Assembly: GCA_011390985.1 (NCBI GenBank)
Contig: JAABRJ010000114.1
Coordinates: forward strand, 1 to 5,936
Origin: Desulfobacteraceae bacterium
Lineage (GTDB): Bacteria; Desulfobacterota; Desulfobacteria; Desulfobacterales; JAABRJ01
Direction: 5' to 3'
DNA: 5,936 nucleotides
The position numbers were made by a program, and so were the translations under genes. Numbering within the stretch: the stretch's first letter is position 1; every line of letters starts with the position of its first letter. Under the pieces are notes generated by a model, which was not told the DNA's origin, ran no database searches, and worked only from the letters and a program-made list of their open reading frames with translations. Below are positions 1 through 5,875 of this stretch, piece by piece.

Positions 1-1212
1 GTGGATGCCCCGCAAAGTCTGCGCGCCAAAGTTCAGGGCGACCCCCTCAAGTTTCTCCAGCACTACCCCGCGATCCTGAATCTGCTAGCGTCGATCCAGG
101 CGGCCGAGAGGTACCCGTTGATGCCCTCGCACCTCCAGTCCGCACGCCATGAAATTTCCCAAAGCCCGGTCAGAAAAGGCAAGGTCCAGCTGGATGAATT
201 TCTCGAGGCGGAACTCAGCCAGGAACCCCAGATCGGTTTCATCATCGGGGTGGGGGCCAACGACGTCAGCGGGATGCTGCTGCCCATCGCCACCAGCCTG
301 ACCTACAGCATCGACTCTGAAAAGGTGCTGGTCACCGGTGCGGTCTCCAGTTCGGCCGCCGCGGCGGCCGAACTGGACATGGCCGTTCAGATGACCCAGC
401 AGTCGGCCAAGGAAGCGCTGACCATGGTCAAAAACTACCTCCAGGAACTTACCCCGGCCATCAGCTTGCCCAAGCTGCTGGGTGAGTTCCTGGACAAATA
501 CACCATTCACCATCAGCTCCTTTCGGCCTCCTACAACGTCGGCGGCCCGTCGGCGGGCTACGCCCTGGCGATCAATACGCTCTCGGCCCTCCTGCACATT
601 CCGGTTTACAACGACTTTGGCATAACCGGCGCCCCCTGGACCAAGGGAATCAAGAAGGGCGAGGTCGGCGGCAGCGTGATCATCGGCGGACACAAGAAAA
701 AAGCGGAAAAGGTGCTGCTGCACCTGCGGCGCATGTACATGCCGCTGCAGAACTACAAGGACCTGGAACCCGATTTTCTGATGAGCTACTGGTCGCAGGA
801 CAAGGACATCCTGGGGGTCAACAATTTCGGAGACCTAGTCCCGGAAGTGGTCTGGCTGGGGCCGGGCTATGAAGAAAAGCTGCTGGAACTGATCGATATC
901 CGCATTCACTACAAAATCAACAAGTACCAGGGCAAAAAGCCCGATGAAAGCGTCAAGCAGCGGATACTGGACCTCAAGACAGCGCTTCGCAGCCAACTGG
1001 AGCAGGAGCTCGTCCACCGGCTGGAGGCCATCCGGCGCTACCTGCGCAACCCCGAGAAAGACCCCCACCTTTCACTGGAGGAAATCCTGCGCGAAAAGAG
1101 CCACCGGCCCAGGCCCCTGATCGACCCCCTGATGCGCATCATCCGCAAACAGCGCTTCTGGGTCGCCCGAAAAAAGACCGAATCCAAACCGCAAGCGGGG
1201 CCGAGGGTCTGA
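1..1212 (+). CDS. Lon-like serine protease (peptidase S16 domain), probably 5'-truncated by the window edge
   Basis: Visible: 403 codons open from base 1, ending in TGA at 1210-1212. Residues about 75-245 resemble the Lon proteolytic domain. VLVTGAV followed by a helix with QSAKEAL matches Lon's LTGQLG/ESAQAAL region, KYTIHHQL matches the IHIHVP strand, GGPSAG (181-186) carries the presumed nucleophile Ser184, and GITGAPWTKG then IGGHKKKAEKVLL matches MTGEITLRG/IGGLKEKLL, making Lys234 the presumed dyad lysine. Ser and Lys are 50 residues apart against 43 in E. coli Lon, because of a short KKGEVGG-type insertion. Known for the family: Ser/Lys dyad proteolysis, normally powered by an AAA+ module. 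No Walker motifs are visible here. Residues 1-75 look helical and could be the end of an AAA+ lid or linker, so the true start probably lies upstream, although base 1 is a GTG. Residues 245-403 form a charged, helical C-terminal extension that ordinary Lon lacks. The protease family call is firm. The substrate, and whether an ATPase is fused, are unknown. Confidence 0.8.
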   Translation: MDAPQSLRAKVQGDPLKFLQHYPAILNLLASIQAAERYPLMPSHLQSARHEISQSPVRKGKVQLDEFLEAELSQEPQIGFIIGVGANDVSGMLLPIATSLTYSIDSEKVLVTGAVSSSAAAAAELDMAVQMTQQSAKEALTMVKNYLQELTPAISLPKLLGEFLDKYTIHHQLLSASYNVGGPSAGYALAINTLSALLHIPVYNDFGITGAPWTKGIKKGEVGGSVIIGGHKKKAEKVLLHLRRMYMPLQNYKDLEPDFLMSYWSQDKDILGVNNFGDLVPEVVWLGPGYEEKLLELIDIRIHYKINKYQGKKPDESVKQRILDLKTALRSQLEQELVHRLEAIRRYLRNPEKDPHLSLEEILREKSHRPRPLIDPLMRIIRKQRFWVARKKTESKPQAGPRV

Positions 1213-1230
1213 AGGGCGCGGCTCGCGGAC

Positions 1231-1261
1231 AAAAAGACCCTGGACTGCGCCAGTTTGGGGT
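1231..1261 (-). terminator. weak candidate intrinsic terminator of the amidohydrolase gene
   Basis: Read on the minus strand, CTGG (1250-1253) and CCAG (1240-1243) form a 4-bp stem around a 6-nt loop. ACC (1259-1261) and GGT (1237-1239) could extend it across a 5-nt bulge, and a TTTTT run follows at 1231-1235. It lies about 45-75 nt past the amidohydrolase TAA, in the 93-bp convergent gap (1213-1305). The stem is short and bulged, so this is tentative. I found no convincing terminator for the plus-strand protease gene in the same gap. Confidence 0.3.
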
Positions 1262-1305
1262 TCGGTGACGCGGCGGACGGCCCACGGAAGGGGCAAGACG
1301 GGGGT

Positions 1306-2598
1306 TTATCTTTGGCCGAAGCCCGGGGTGCAGACCGCGCTTTTGACCTCTGACGGATCGAGCCGGGCGCCGTCGCTGAAGCGCGCCGCCACCTGCCCCA
1401 GGCTCGCGGGAAGCTCCCGCGGGCTGCCCGTGACCGCGATAAAGGTCGCCGGTGCGCCCGGTTCGATGCGCCCGGCGTGCGGCAAGCCCAACAGCCGGGC
1501 GCCGTTGACCGTGGCGCAGCGCACCGCCTCCTCGACGCTGAAACCGGCCGTCATCAGAAGCGCCATTTCCTCGTGCAGCGCACGGCCGTGGTGGACCCCC
1601 AGACTGCCGGCATCCGTACCCACCGCCACCCTCACCCCCAGGGCGCGGGCGGTCTGCAGCTGCGCGAGCTGATGCTCCAGGTTTTGCAGCGCCCCCCGGG
1701 CTTCGCGCGAAGCTGGATCCAGAGTGCGGGCATAGGCTTGCATGGTCACTGCCGTGGGCACCCACACCGCGGCGCCTTCCGCCATTTTGGCCAGATTGTC
1801 AGGACCCATGAAAAACCCGTGTTCGATGGAATCGCATCCGGCCGCCAGGGCCATCCCCACCGGCTCCGCCCCGTTGGCATGCACCATGACCGTCAGCCCG
1901 CGTCGGTGGGCGACCCGCACGGCTTCGCGCAATTCCGCGAGGCTGAACTGCGGCCGGGTCTGGCGCCCGAAGCAAACCAGGCTGTTGAGCCCGGAATTGA
2001 CGATCTTGACATGATCGGACTGCCCGGCGCCGCCCTGACTGTCCATCTCCAGCGCGGCTTCCAGCGACGCCCCCAGCGAGCCGCCGCTGGCCGGCGGACG
2101 GGCGATCAGCCGGCCGTATCGGCCGTGGGCATGCCAGGCGACGCCGGCCACCCGCAGCTGCACCGGTCGCGGCGCGCCCGCCGGGCATTCGGCCTTGAAA
2201 CGCCGGGCATGGCCGTGGCGGTCGCCCCCGTCCCGGACGGCCAAGACGCCGGCCGCAAGGTGCTGCCCCAGGTGGCGCGCAATCACCGGCCGCATTTCGA
2301 CGTAGCCGGCGGTCAACTGCTGCCGGCGGACGGCCGGGTCTGGCGTGCCGGACATGAAAAGGTGGACATGGCTGTCCACCAGTGCGGGCATCAGCGTACA
2401 ATCAGCAAAATCAAAATCGCCGGAAGCGGCCGCCCCGGCCGATGCACCGTCGTCGCCGAGCGGGTGAACGGCTGCAAAGCGCCCATCGAGAATCTCCAGC
2501 CGCATGTTGCGCCGGGCCGGCTCTCCGCTGCCGTCGATCAGCCATCCGGCTATCACCTGGCGCGCGACGCCGGGCCCGTTTTTTTTATTGTTTGACAA
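1306..2598 (-). CDS. Metal-dependent amidohydrolase (amidohydrolase superfamily, imidazolonepropionase/prolidase-like)
   Basis: This 430-residue enzyme probably hydrolyses a C-N or amide-type bond in the cytoplasm; its substrate cannot be told from sequence. Visible: a small N-terminal beta-sandwich strand set (VIAGWLIDGSGEP) leads into the TIM barrel. All expected metal ligands are present: the HVH pair (His77, His79) after ALVDS, Lys198 in DHVKIV (the lysine usually carboxylated to bridge two metals), His240 in VMVHANG, His260 in DSIEHG and Asp329 in GTDAGS. A closing strand with RIEPGAPATFIAV returns to the beta-sandwich. The length fits the family and there is no signal peptide. The TTG at 2598 is preferred because GAAGG (2608-2612) lies 9 nt upstream; an ATG further upstream is out of frame and soon hits a stop, and an internal GTG (codon 15) would cut the first beta strand. 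The gene stands alone, converging on the Lon-like gene and diverging from the EAL-HDOD gene. A dipeptidase, imidazolonepropionase-like or xenobiotic hydrolase role would all fit. Confidence 0.88.
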   Translation of the reverse strand: MSNNKKNGPGVARQVIAGWLIDGSGEPARRNMRLEILDGRFAAVHPLGDDGASAGAAASGDFDFADCTLMPALVDSHVHLFMSGTPDPAVRRQQLTAGYVEMRPVIARHLGQHLAAGVLAVRDGGDRHGHARRFKAECPAGAPRPVQLRVAGVAWHAHGRYGRLIARPPASGGSLGASLEAALEMDSQGGAGQSDHVKIVNSGLNSLVCFGRQTRPQFSLAELREAVRVAHRRGLTVMVHANGAEPVGMALAAGCDSIEHGFFMGPDNLAKMAEGAAVWVPTAVTMQAYARTLDPASREARGALQNLEHQLAQLQTARALGVRVAVGTDAGSLGVHHGRALHEEMALLMTAGFSVEEAVRCATVNGARLLGLPHAGRIEPGAPATFIAVTGSPRELPASLGQVAARFSDGARLDPSEVKSAVCTPGFGQR

Positions 2599-2619
2599 AA
2601 CCCGACGCCTTCATTAAAT
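2592..2619 (+). promoter_or_regulatory. Candidate sigma-70-type promoter for the EAL-HDOD gene
   Basis: A perfect TTGACA -35 box (2592-2597) is followed after 16 nt by TTAAAT (2614-2619), a 4/6 match to the -10 consensus, in the only AT-rich patch of the area. Transcription would begin near 2625-2627 and leave a leader of about 50 nt before the ATG at 2676. The -35 box overlaps the first codons of the divergent amidohydrolase gene. The -10 is imperfect, so confidence is moderate. Confidence 0.5.
2608..2612 (-). promoter_or_regulatory. Shine-Dalgarno site supporting the TTG start of the amidohydrolase
   Basis: On the minus strand GAAGG lies 9 nt before the TTG at 2596-2598. No in-frame ATG is available nearby, so this site decides in favour of the TTG start. 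Confidence 0.6.
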
Positions 2620-2662
2620 AAAGATTTCTGGTGCTTACCAAAGCTTTTGGCCACCGTTCGAC

Positions 2663-2668
2663 AGAGGG
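2663..2668 (+). promoter_or_regulatory. Shine-Dalgarno site fixing the EAL-HDOD start at 2676
   Basis: AGAGGG lies 7 nt before the ATG at 2676. The upstream in-frame GTG at 2631 has no comparable site, and it falls only a few bases after the predicted transcription start. Confidence 0.7.
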
Positions 2669-2675
2669 TCACGCG

Positions 2676-3887
2676 ATGTACGGACATGTCGCCCGCCAAC
2701 CGATTTTCGATAAAAACCTGAACATTTTCGGTTACGAGCTGCTTTTCCGGGACGGCGCGCTGACCTTTCCGACCGATGTCAGCGGCGATACCGCCACCTC
2801 TGAACTGCTCTCCAACACCTTCCTGACCAGCGACATCTACACCTACACCGGCATAAAGAAAGCGTTTGTCAATTTCACCCGCAACCACCTGGTCAACCGC
2901 ATCCCGCTTCTATTTCCGCGGGAAATCACCGTCGTGGAAATTCTCGAGGACGTCAGCCCCGAGCCGGACGTCGTGGACGCCTGCCAGGAAATCGCCCAGA
3001 AGGGATTTACGATTGCCCTCGATGATTTTGTCTACCGGCCTGAAATCAAACCCCTGATCGCGCTTTGCGACATCGTCAAGATCGACTTCCGCAGCACCAG
3101 TCCGGAGCGCATCAGCGCCTACTTCAACCTTCTCAGCCGCGACAAAAAACGCATGCTGGCCGAAAAGGTCGAAACCTACGAGGAGTTCAAACGCGGGCGC
3201 GACATGGGCTTCCAGTTTTTTCAGGGCTACTTTTTCGCCCGGCCAGAGGTTATCCAGGGCCGCACCCTCTCAACCCCCGAAATTCACCTGCTGCGGCTGA
3301 TGGCCGCCGTCCACGGCAAGGAACTGGATTTTGACCAGATCGAAGACCAGATCAAGCGGGATATCACCGTTTCCTACAAACTCCTGCGCTACATCAACTC
3401 GGCCTACTTCCGCCGCCTGCAGGAGATAACCGAGATCAAACAGGCCATCCTGCTCCTGGGTGAAGTCGGGATTCGCAGATTTATCTCCCTCATGGCCATG
3501 TCCAAGCTGGCGAAGGGCAAACCCCAGGAACTGGCAAATCTCTCCGCCATCCGTGCCCGCTTCTGTGAACGCCTGGGAAGCCAGGCGGAACTGAAAGACA
3601 GCGCCGGGGAGTTGTTTACCCTGGGTCTCTTTTCGCTGATCGACGCCATCATGGACGACACCATGGAAAGCATCCTGCAAAAACTCCCCCTTGCCAAAAA
3701 CATAAAGAAGGCCCTCCTTGGGCAGGGCGGGCCGTTGGGGGAGGTTCTAACCCTGGCCATCGCCTACGAACGCGGCGGCTGGCAAGACCTTTCGGCCCTG
3801 TGCGCGCGGGTCGGCATCCCCGAGGAGGCCTTGCCGCCGCTTTACCGTGAAACCATCGAGTGGGGGCAGGTCTTGACCGCACCGTAG
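2676..3887 (+). CDS. EAL and HDOD domain-containing signalling protein (YuxH/CdgC-like architecture)
   Basis: A 403-residue cytoplasmic protein with no membrane segment. The EAL domain (about 1-195) opens with the family hallmark VARQPIFDKNLNIFGYELLFR. Residues at the usual EAL metal/c-di-GMP positions can be traced: Glu21 (ELL), Asn66 (FVNF), Glu88 (VVEIL), Asp116-Asp117 (LDDF), Lys135 (VKID), Glu163 (AEKVE) and Gln183 (QGYFF). The loop after DDF reads VYRPEI instead of the usual GTG, so phosphodiesterase activity is doubtful and c-di-GMP sensing or a protein-interaction role is possible. The HDOD domain (about 200-390) is recognised from the helical TPEIHLLRLMAAV start, SYKLLRYINSAYF, AILLLGEVGIRRFI and the LFTLGLFSLIDAIM block. 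HDOD domains are related to HD phosphohydrolases but usually lack their metal ligands. The start is the ATG, because the family begins at M.x.YVARQPI and a good ribosome site precedes it. The gene lies alone between two minus-strand genes and ends 7 bp from the cinA stop. The architecture is secure; the output pathway is not. Confidence 0.9.
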   Translation: MYGHVARQPIFDKNLNIFGYELLFRDGALTFPTDVSGDTATSELLSNTFLTSDIYTYTGIKKAFVNFTRNHLVNRIPLLFPREITVVEILEDVSPEPDVVDACQEIAQKGFTIALDDFVYRPEIKPLIALCDIVKIDFRSTSPERISAYFNLLSRDKKRMLAEKVETYEEFKRGRDMGFQFFQGYFFARPEVIQGRTLSTPEIHLLRLMAAVHGKELDFDQIEDQIKRDITVSYKLLRYINSAYFRRLQEITEIKQAILLLGEVGIRRFISLMAMSKLAKGKPQELANLSAIRARFCERLGSQAELKDSAGELFTLGLFSLIDAIMDDTMESILQKLPLAKNIKKALLGQGGPLGEVLTLAIAYERGGWQDLSALCARVGIPEEALPPLYRETIEWGQVLTAP

Positions 3888-3894
3888 GCCGGAT

Positions 3895-5148
3895 TCAGGC
3901 CGCGGCTTTCAGCAGTTCACGGCGCAGAAGATCCAGTGCGCGCATGGCAAAGAGGGTCTTGTTGGCAAGCCGCCGGCCGGAGTCAAATCGGAATCGAAAG
4001 GCATCCGCCCCCTGCGGCCCGGCCAGACCGATGCAGACCGTACCCACCGGTTTTTCAGGCGTGCCGCCATCCGGCCCGGCAATTCCGCTGGTGGCCAGCC
4101 CATAGGTCGCGCCGGCCACCCGCCGGGCCCCGCGGGCCATCTCCCGCACGGTTTCCTCATGGACCGCGCCCACGCGCGCCAGGGTCTGCAAACCGACGCC
4201 CAGCACCCCGCTTTTGGCGCTGTTGGCATAGGTGACGCCCCCGAAAAGAAAATAGCCCGAACTACCGGGCACGTTGGTCAACCAGTGGGAAACGAGCCCG
4301 CCGGTGCAGCTTTCGGCCACCGCCAGGGTGGCCTTGCGGGCCAGCAAGAGCCGCCCGACGACGGTTTCCATCGCCTCCCCGGCCTCGGAAAAAACGACCG
4401 GCCCCAATCGCTGCCGCACCCAACTGGCAGCCGCCGCCAGCCGTTGGTCGAGACCCGCCGCAGCGCTGCCACCGAGGTAGAGCTTGACCTGAATTTCAGG
4501 AAAGTGGGCCCGCAGGCCCAGCCGGACCCCCGGGAATTTTTCGGGCAAATGCGCCAGGCGGTCCCCGATGGCCGCTTCGGTGTCGCCAAAGGCGGAGAAG
4601 GTGCGGGTCAGATGACGCTCACGGGTCGCAGGCAGCAGGGCGCGCACGCGGGGCAGCACCTGATCGGCCAGCATGCGGCGCATTTCGCGGGGAACCCCCG
4701 GCAGGAAGAAAAACCGGCAGCGGCCGATGGCCAGCTGGAACCCCGGGGCGCTGCCGACCGGATTGGGAAGCCAGCCGGCCCCTTCGGGCAGCAGCGCCTG
4801 TTTCTGCTGGGAGGGGCTCAAGGGGATGTTTAGGGCGCAGAGAAAGCGTTGCACCGCCGCCAGGGCCTCCGGGTCGAGGGCCGTCGCCACGCCGGCCGCA
4901 CGGGCGGCCGCCGCCGCGCTGAGATCATCGGTGGTCGGCCCCAGCCCGCCGGTAACGACGGCCACCTCGGCGCGGGCGCCGATCTCCGACAGCGTCGCCG
5001 CCAGCAGGGCCAGATCGTCCCCCACGCAGAGGTGACGAACCACCGTCAGCCCCTCCTGCTCCAGCGCCCGCGCAATATGGGCGGAATTGCTGTCGATGAC
5101 GGCACCCGTGCGGATCTCCTCACCGGTAGCAAGAATTTCAGCCTTCAT
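3895..5148 (-). CDS. cinA: CinA family protein (competence/damage-inducible protein A; nicotinamide-nucleotide amidase)
   Basis: A full-length 417-residue two-domain CinA. Known for the family: the C-terminal (PncC) domain deamidates nicotinamide mononucleotide to nicotinate mononucleotide for NAD salvage, and the N-terminal MoCF-like (COG1058) domain has been linked to ADP-ribose pyrophosphatase activity. Visible: the N-terminal domain (1 to about 170) starts MKAEILATGEEI and has VVTGGLGPTTDDLS (64-77) and LPGVPREM (149-156). A middle segment (about 175-250) carries the FGDTEAAIGDRL motif. The C-terminal domain (about 258-415) has AESCTGG with the presumed catalytic Ser280, then YANSAKSGVLGV with conserved Tyr307 and Lys312, and SGIAGPDGGTPEKPVGTV (354-371). 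The ATG at 5148 is chosen over the longer frame reaching 5295: AGGAG lies 5 nt upstream, the family's MKAEIL start falls there, and the extra 49 residues resemble no domain. It diverges from the J-domain gene. No recA or ligT follows, so nothing here ties it to competence. Confidence 0.96.
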   Translation of the reverse strand: MKAEILATGEEIRTGAVIDSNSAHIARALEQEGLTVVRHLCVGDDLALLAATLSEIGARAEVAVVTGGLGPTTDDLSAAAAARAAGVATALDPEALAAVQRFLCALNIPLSPSQQKQALLPEGAGWLPNPVGSAPGFQLAIGRCRFFFLPGVPREMRRMLADQVLPRVRALLPATRERHLTRTFSAFGDTEAAIGDRLAHLPEKFPGVRLGLRAHFPEIQVKLYLGGSAAAGLDQRLAAAASWVRQRLGPVVFSEAGEAMETVVGRLLLARKATLAVAESCTGGLVSHWLTNVPGSSGYFLFGGVTYANSAKSGVLGVGLQTLARVGAVHEETVREMARGARRVAGATYGLATSGIAGPDGGTPEKPVGTVCIGLAGPQGADAFRFRFDSGRRLANKTLFAMRALDLLRRELLKAAA

Positions 5149-5153
5149 GTTCG

Positions 5154-5158
5154 CTCCT
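5154..5158 (-). promoter_or_regulatory. Shine-Dalgarno site of cinA
   Basis: On the minus strand AGGAG lies 5 nt before the ATG at 5146-5148. This rules in the shorter, family-consistent start rather than the in-frame extension to 5295. Confidence 0.8.
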
Positions 5159-5188
5159 GGGGCCTCTCTTGTCAGCACCGGTTGCGGG

Positions 5189-5217
5189 TTGACGCTGCCC
5201 GGAATCCTCTCTATACT
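5189..5217 (+). promoter_or_regulatory. Sigma-70-type promoter for the J-domain gene
   Basis: TTGACG (5189-5194), 17 nt spacer, TATACT (5212-5217): 5/6 matches to each consensus box at optimal spacing. Transcription would start near 5224, giving a leader of about 55 nt before the ATG at 5279. The -10 overlaps that of the minus-strand promoter proposed for cinA. Confidence 0.65.
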
Positions 5218-5236
5218 GAGCTTTCTTCCCGGAATC
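5198..5236. repeat. 9-bp direct repeat CCCGGAATC flanking the divergent promoter core
   Basis: Two perfect copies of CCCGGAATC lie at 5198-5206 and 5228-5236, with starts 30 bp apart. The left copy is in the spacer of the plus-strand promoter. The right copy overlaps the -35 box of the minus-strand promoter. The placement would suit an operator, but no known regulator is recognised and a chance repeat cannot be excluded. Confidence 0.4.
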
Positions 5237-5238
5237 AA
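5210..5238 (-). promoter_or_regulatory. Candidate sigma-70-type promoter for cinA, overlapping the J-domain promoter
   Basis: On the minus strand TTGATT (5233-5238), 17 nt spacer, TATAGA (5210-5215): 4/6 matches to each box. It would start transcription near 5203, about 55 nt before the cinA ATG. Weaker than the plus-strand promoter, but the spacing and position are right. Confidence 0.42.
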
Positions 5239-5267
5239 GCACACGGCCGGGGCAATTGCGGTCCACC

Positions 5268-5271
5268 GGAG
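5268..5271 (+). promoter_or_regulatory. Shine-Dalgarno site of the J-domain gene
   Basis: GGAG lies 7 nt before the ATG at 5279 and supports this start over in-frame upstream ATGs at 5087, 5096 and 5147, which lie inside or at the edge of cinA. Confidence 0.7.
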
Positions 5272-5278
5272 CACCCTG

Positions 5279-5740
5279 ATGCGAATTTTGCTCATCCTTC
5301 TGGGGATGATTTACTTTCTCTGGCCCTTTGATCTTTTTTCGGATTTTTTTGTTGGGTGGGGCTGGCTCGACGATCTTTTGATCCTGTGGCTCCTGTGGCT
5401 CCTGTGGCGCTACCTGATCAAGAGCAGGCCCACCCCTCGGACCGCTGCCGGCCCCGGCGGCGACCAGACCGAGACCGATCAGCACTCCGGCCGGCAGCAG
5501 TCGGATTCCGCCCGCGGGGCTGCGGAGCAGCCGTCAGGCCCCGCCGATCCCTTTGCGGTGTTGGGGGTGAGGCCCGGCGCATCGGCCGAGGACATCAAGG
5601 CCGCCTACCGGCGCCTGGTGAACCGCTACCATCCGGACAAGCTGCAGCACCTCGGGGAGGAGTTTCGGGAAGTGGCCGAAGAAAAATTCAAGACCATTCA
5701 GAGCGCTTATCAGACACTGAAAGACGCGGGGCGGGTGTAG
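5279..5740 (+). CDS. Small membrane-anchored J-domain (DnaJ-like) co-chaperone with DUF1232-like N-terminus
   Basis: A 153-residue protein. Residues 1-16 are a hydrophobic helix (MRILLILLGMIYFLW), followed by PFDLFSDFFVGWGWLDDLLILW and a second hydrophobic stretch to about residue 46. The PFDLxxDF...GWLDDL pattern resembles the DUF1232 (YkvA-like) motif SPIDLIPDF...GYLDDL. A polar, low-complexity linker rich in Gly, Ala, Gln, Ser and Pro (about 49-88) leads to a C-terminal J domain (90-150) with DPFAVLGV at its start and the HPD motif at 118-120, followed by KLQHLGEEF and an AEEKFKTIQSAYQTL helix like that of DjlA. Known for the family: the HPD motif stimulates ATP hydrolysis by DnaK. Inferred: it recruits DnaK to the inner membrane, with the J domain most likely cytoplasmic. 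There is no zinc finger or client-binding domain, so it is a type III J protein. The start at 5279 is set by GGAG and by where the first membrane helix begins. The second helix contains a triplicated 9-bp unit. Client unknown. Confidence 0.88.
   Translation: MRILLILLGMIYFLWPFDLFSDFFVGWGWLDDLLILWLLWLLWRYLIKSRPTPRTAAGPGGDQTETDQHSGRQQSDSARGAAEQPSGPADPFAVLGVRPGASAEDIKAAYRRLVNRYHPDKLQHLGEEFREVAEEKFKTIQSAYQTLKDAGRV
5382..5408 (+). repeat. Perfect 9-bp tandem repeat, three copies, inside the J-domain gene
   Basis: TCCTGTGGC occurs three times in a row without mismatch, at 5382-5390, 5391-5399 and 5400-5408. Being 9 bp it keeps frame, and it encodes the ILWLLWLLWR stretch of the second membrane segment. 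Copy-number change would lengthen or shorten that helix by three residues. Confidence 0.95.
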
Positions 5741-5821
5741 GCCGGGAAAAGCGTGCGGGGCGGTCATGACCGCGGTGCGTGTCGACGGGGGACTCAAGCG
5801 GGGGGAAAGCCGGGACCAGCG

Positions 5822-5848
5822 ACAAAAGGGGGAGCCAAACGCTCCCCC
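5822..5848 (-). terminator. Intrinsic terminator downstream of rpsI
   Basis: An 8-bp perfect stem, GGGGGAGC (5828-5835) and GCTCCCCC (5841-5848), encloses a 5-nt loop. Read on the minus strand it is followed immediately by TTTTGT (5822-5827), the arrangement of a Rho-independent terminator. It begins about 28 nt past the rpsI stop. On the plus strand no T-run follows, so it would stop rpsI transcripts well and J-domain transcripts only weakly. Confidence 0.8.
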
Positions 5849-5875
5849 CGTAATCGTCGAAAATAGCCTGTGGTA

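Noticed and set aside
85..723. A 212-codon minus-strand frame opposite the Lon-like protease
   Set aside because: No domain or family motif, high Arg/Gly/Asp content, and full overlap with a strand carrying a clear S16 protease domain.
1205..1240. GGGTCT/AGACCC inverted repeat as a terminator for the Lon-like gene
   Set aside because: The loop is about 24 nt, the stem begins within the last codons of the gene, and no T-run follows on the plus strand.
1477..2595. A 372-codon open frame on the plus strand, antisense to the amidohydrolase
   Set aside because: Its translation is rich in Arg, Gly, His, Pro and Gln with no recognisable domain. It mirrors a GC-rich gene whose opposite strand has all expected metal-binding motifs, so it is a compositional shadow.
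2631..2675. GTG start of the EAL-HDOD gene at 2631
   Set aside because: There is no ribosome site, the predicted transcript starts only a few bases before it, and the family's conserved sequence begins at the ATG at 2676.
5087..5278. N-terminal extension of the J-domain protein by 64 residues
   Set aside because: It would overlap the cinA start. The well-placed GGAG before 5279 and the hydrophobic first helix favour the shorter protein, and the predicted promoter starts transcription near 5224, after the upstream ATGs.
5149..5295. N-terminal extension of CinA by 49 residues
   Set aside because: The extra residues match nothing in the CinA family and would cover the promoter region and the start of the divergent J-domain gene. 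The ATG at 5148 has a good Shine-Dalgarno site and the family's usual first residues.
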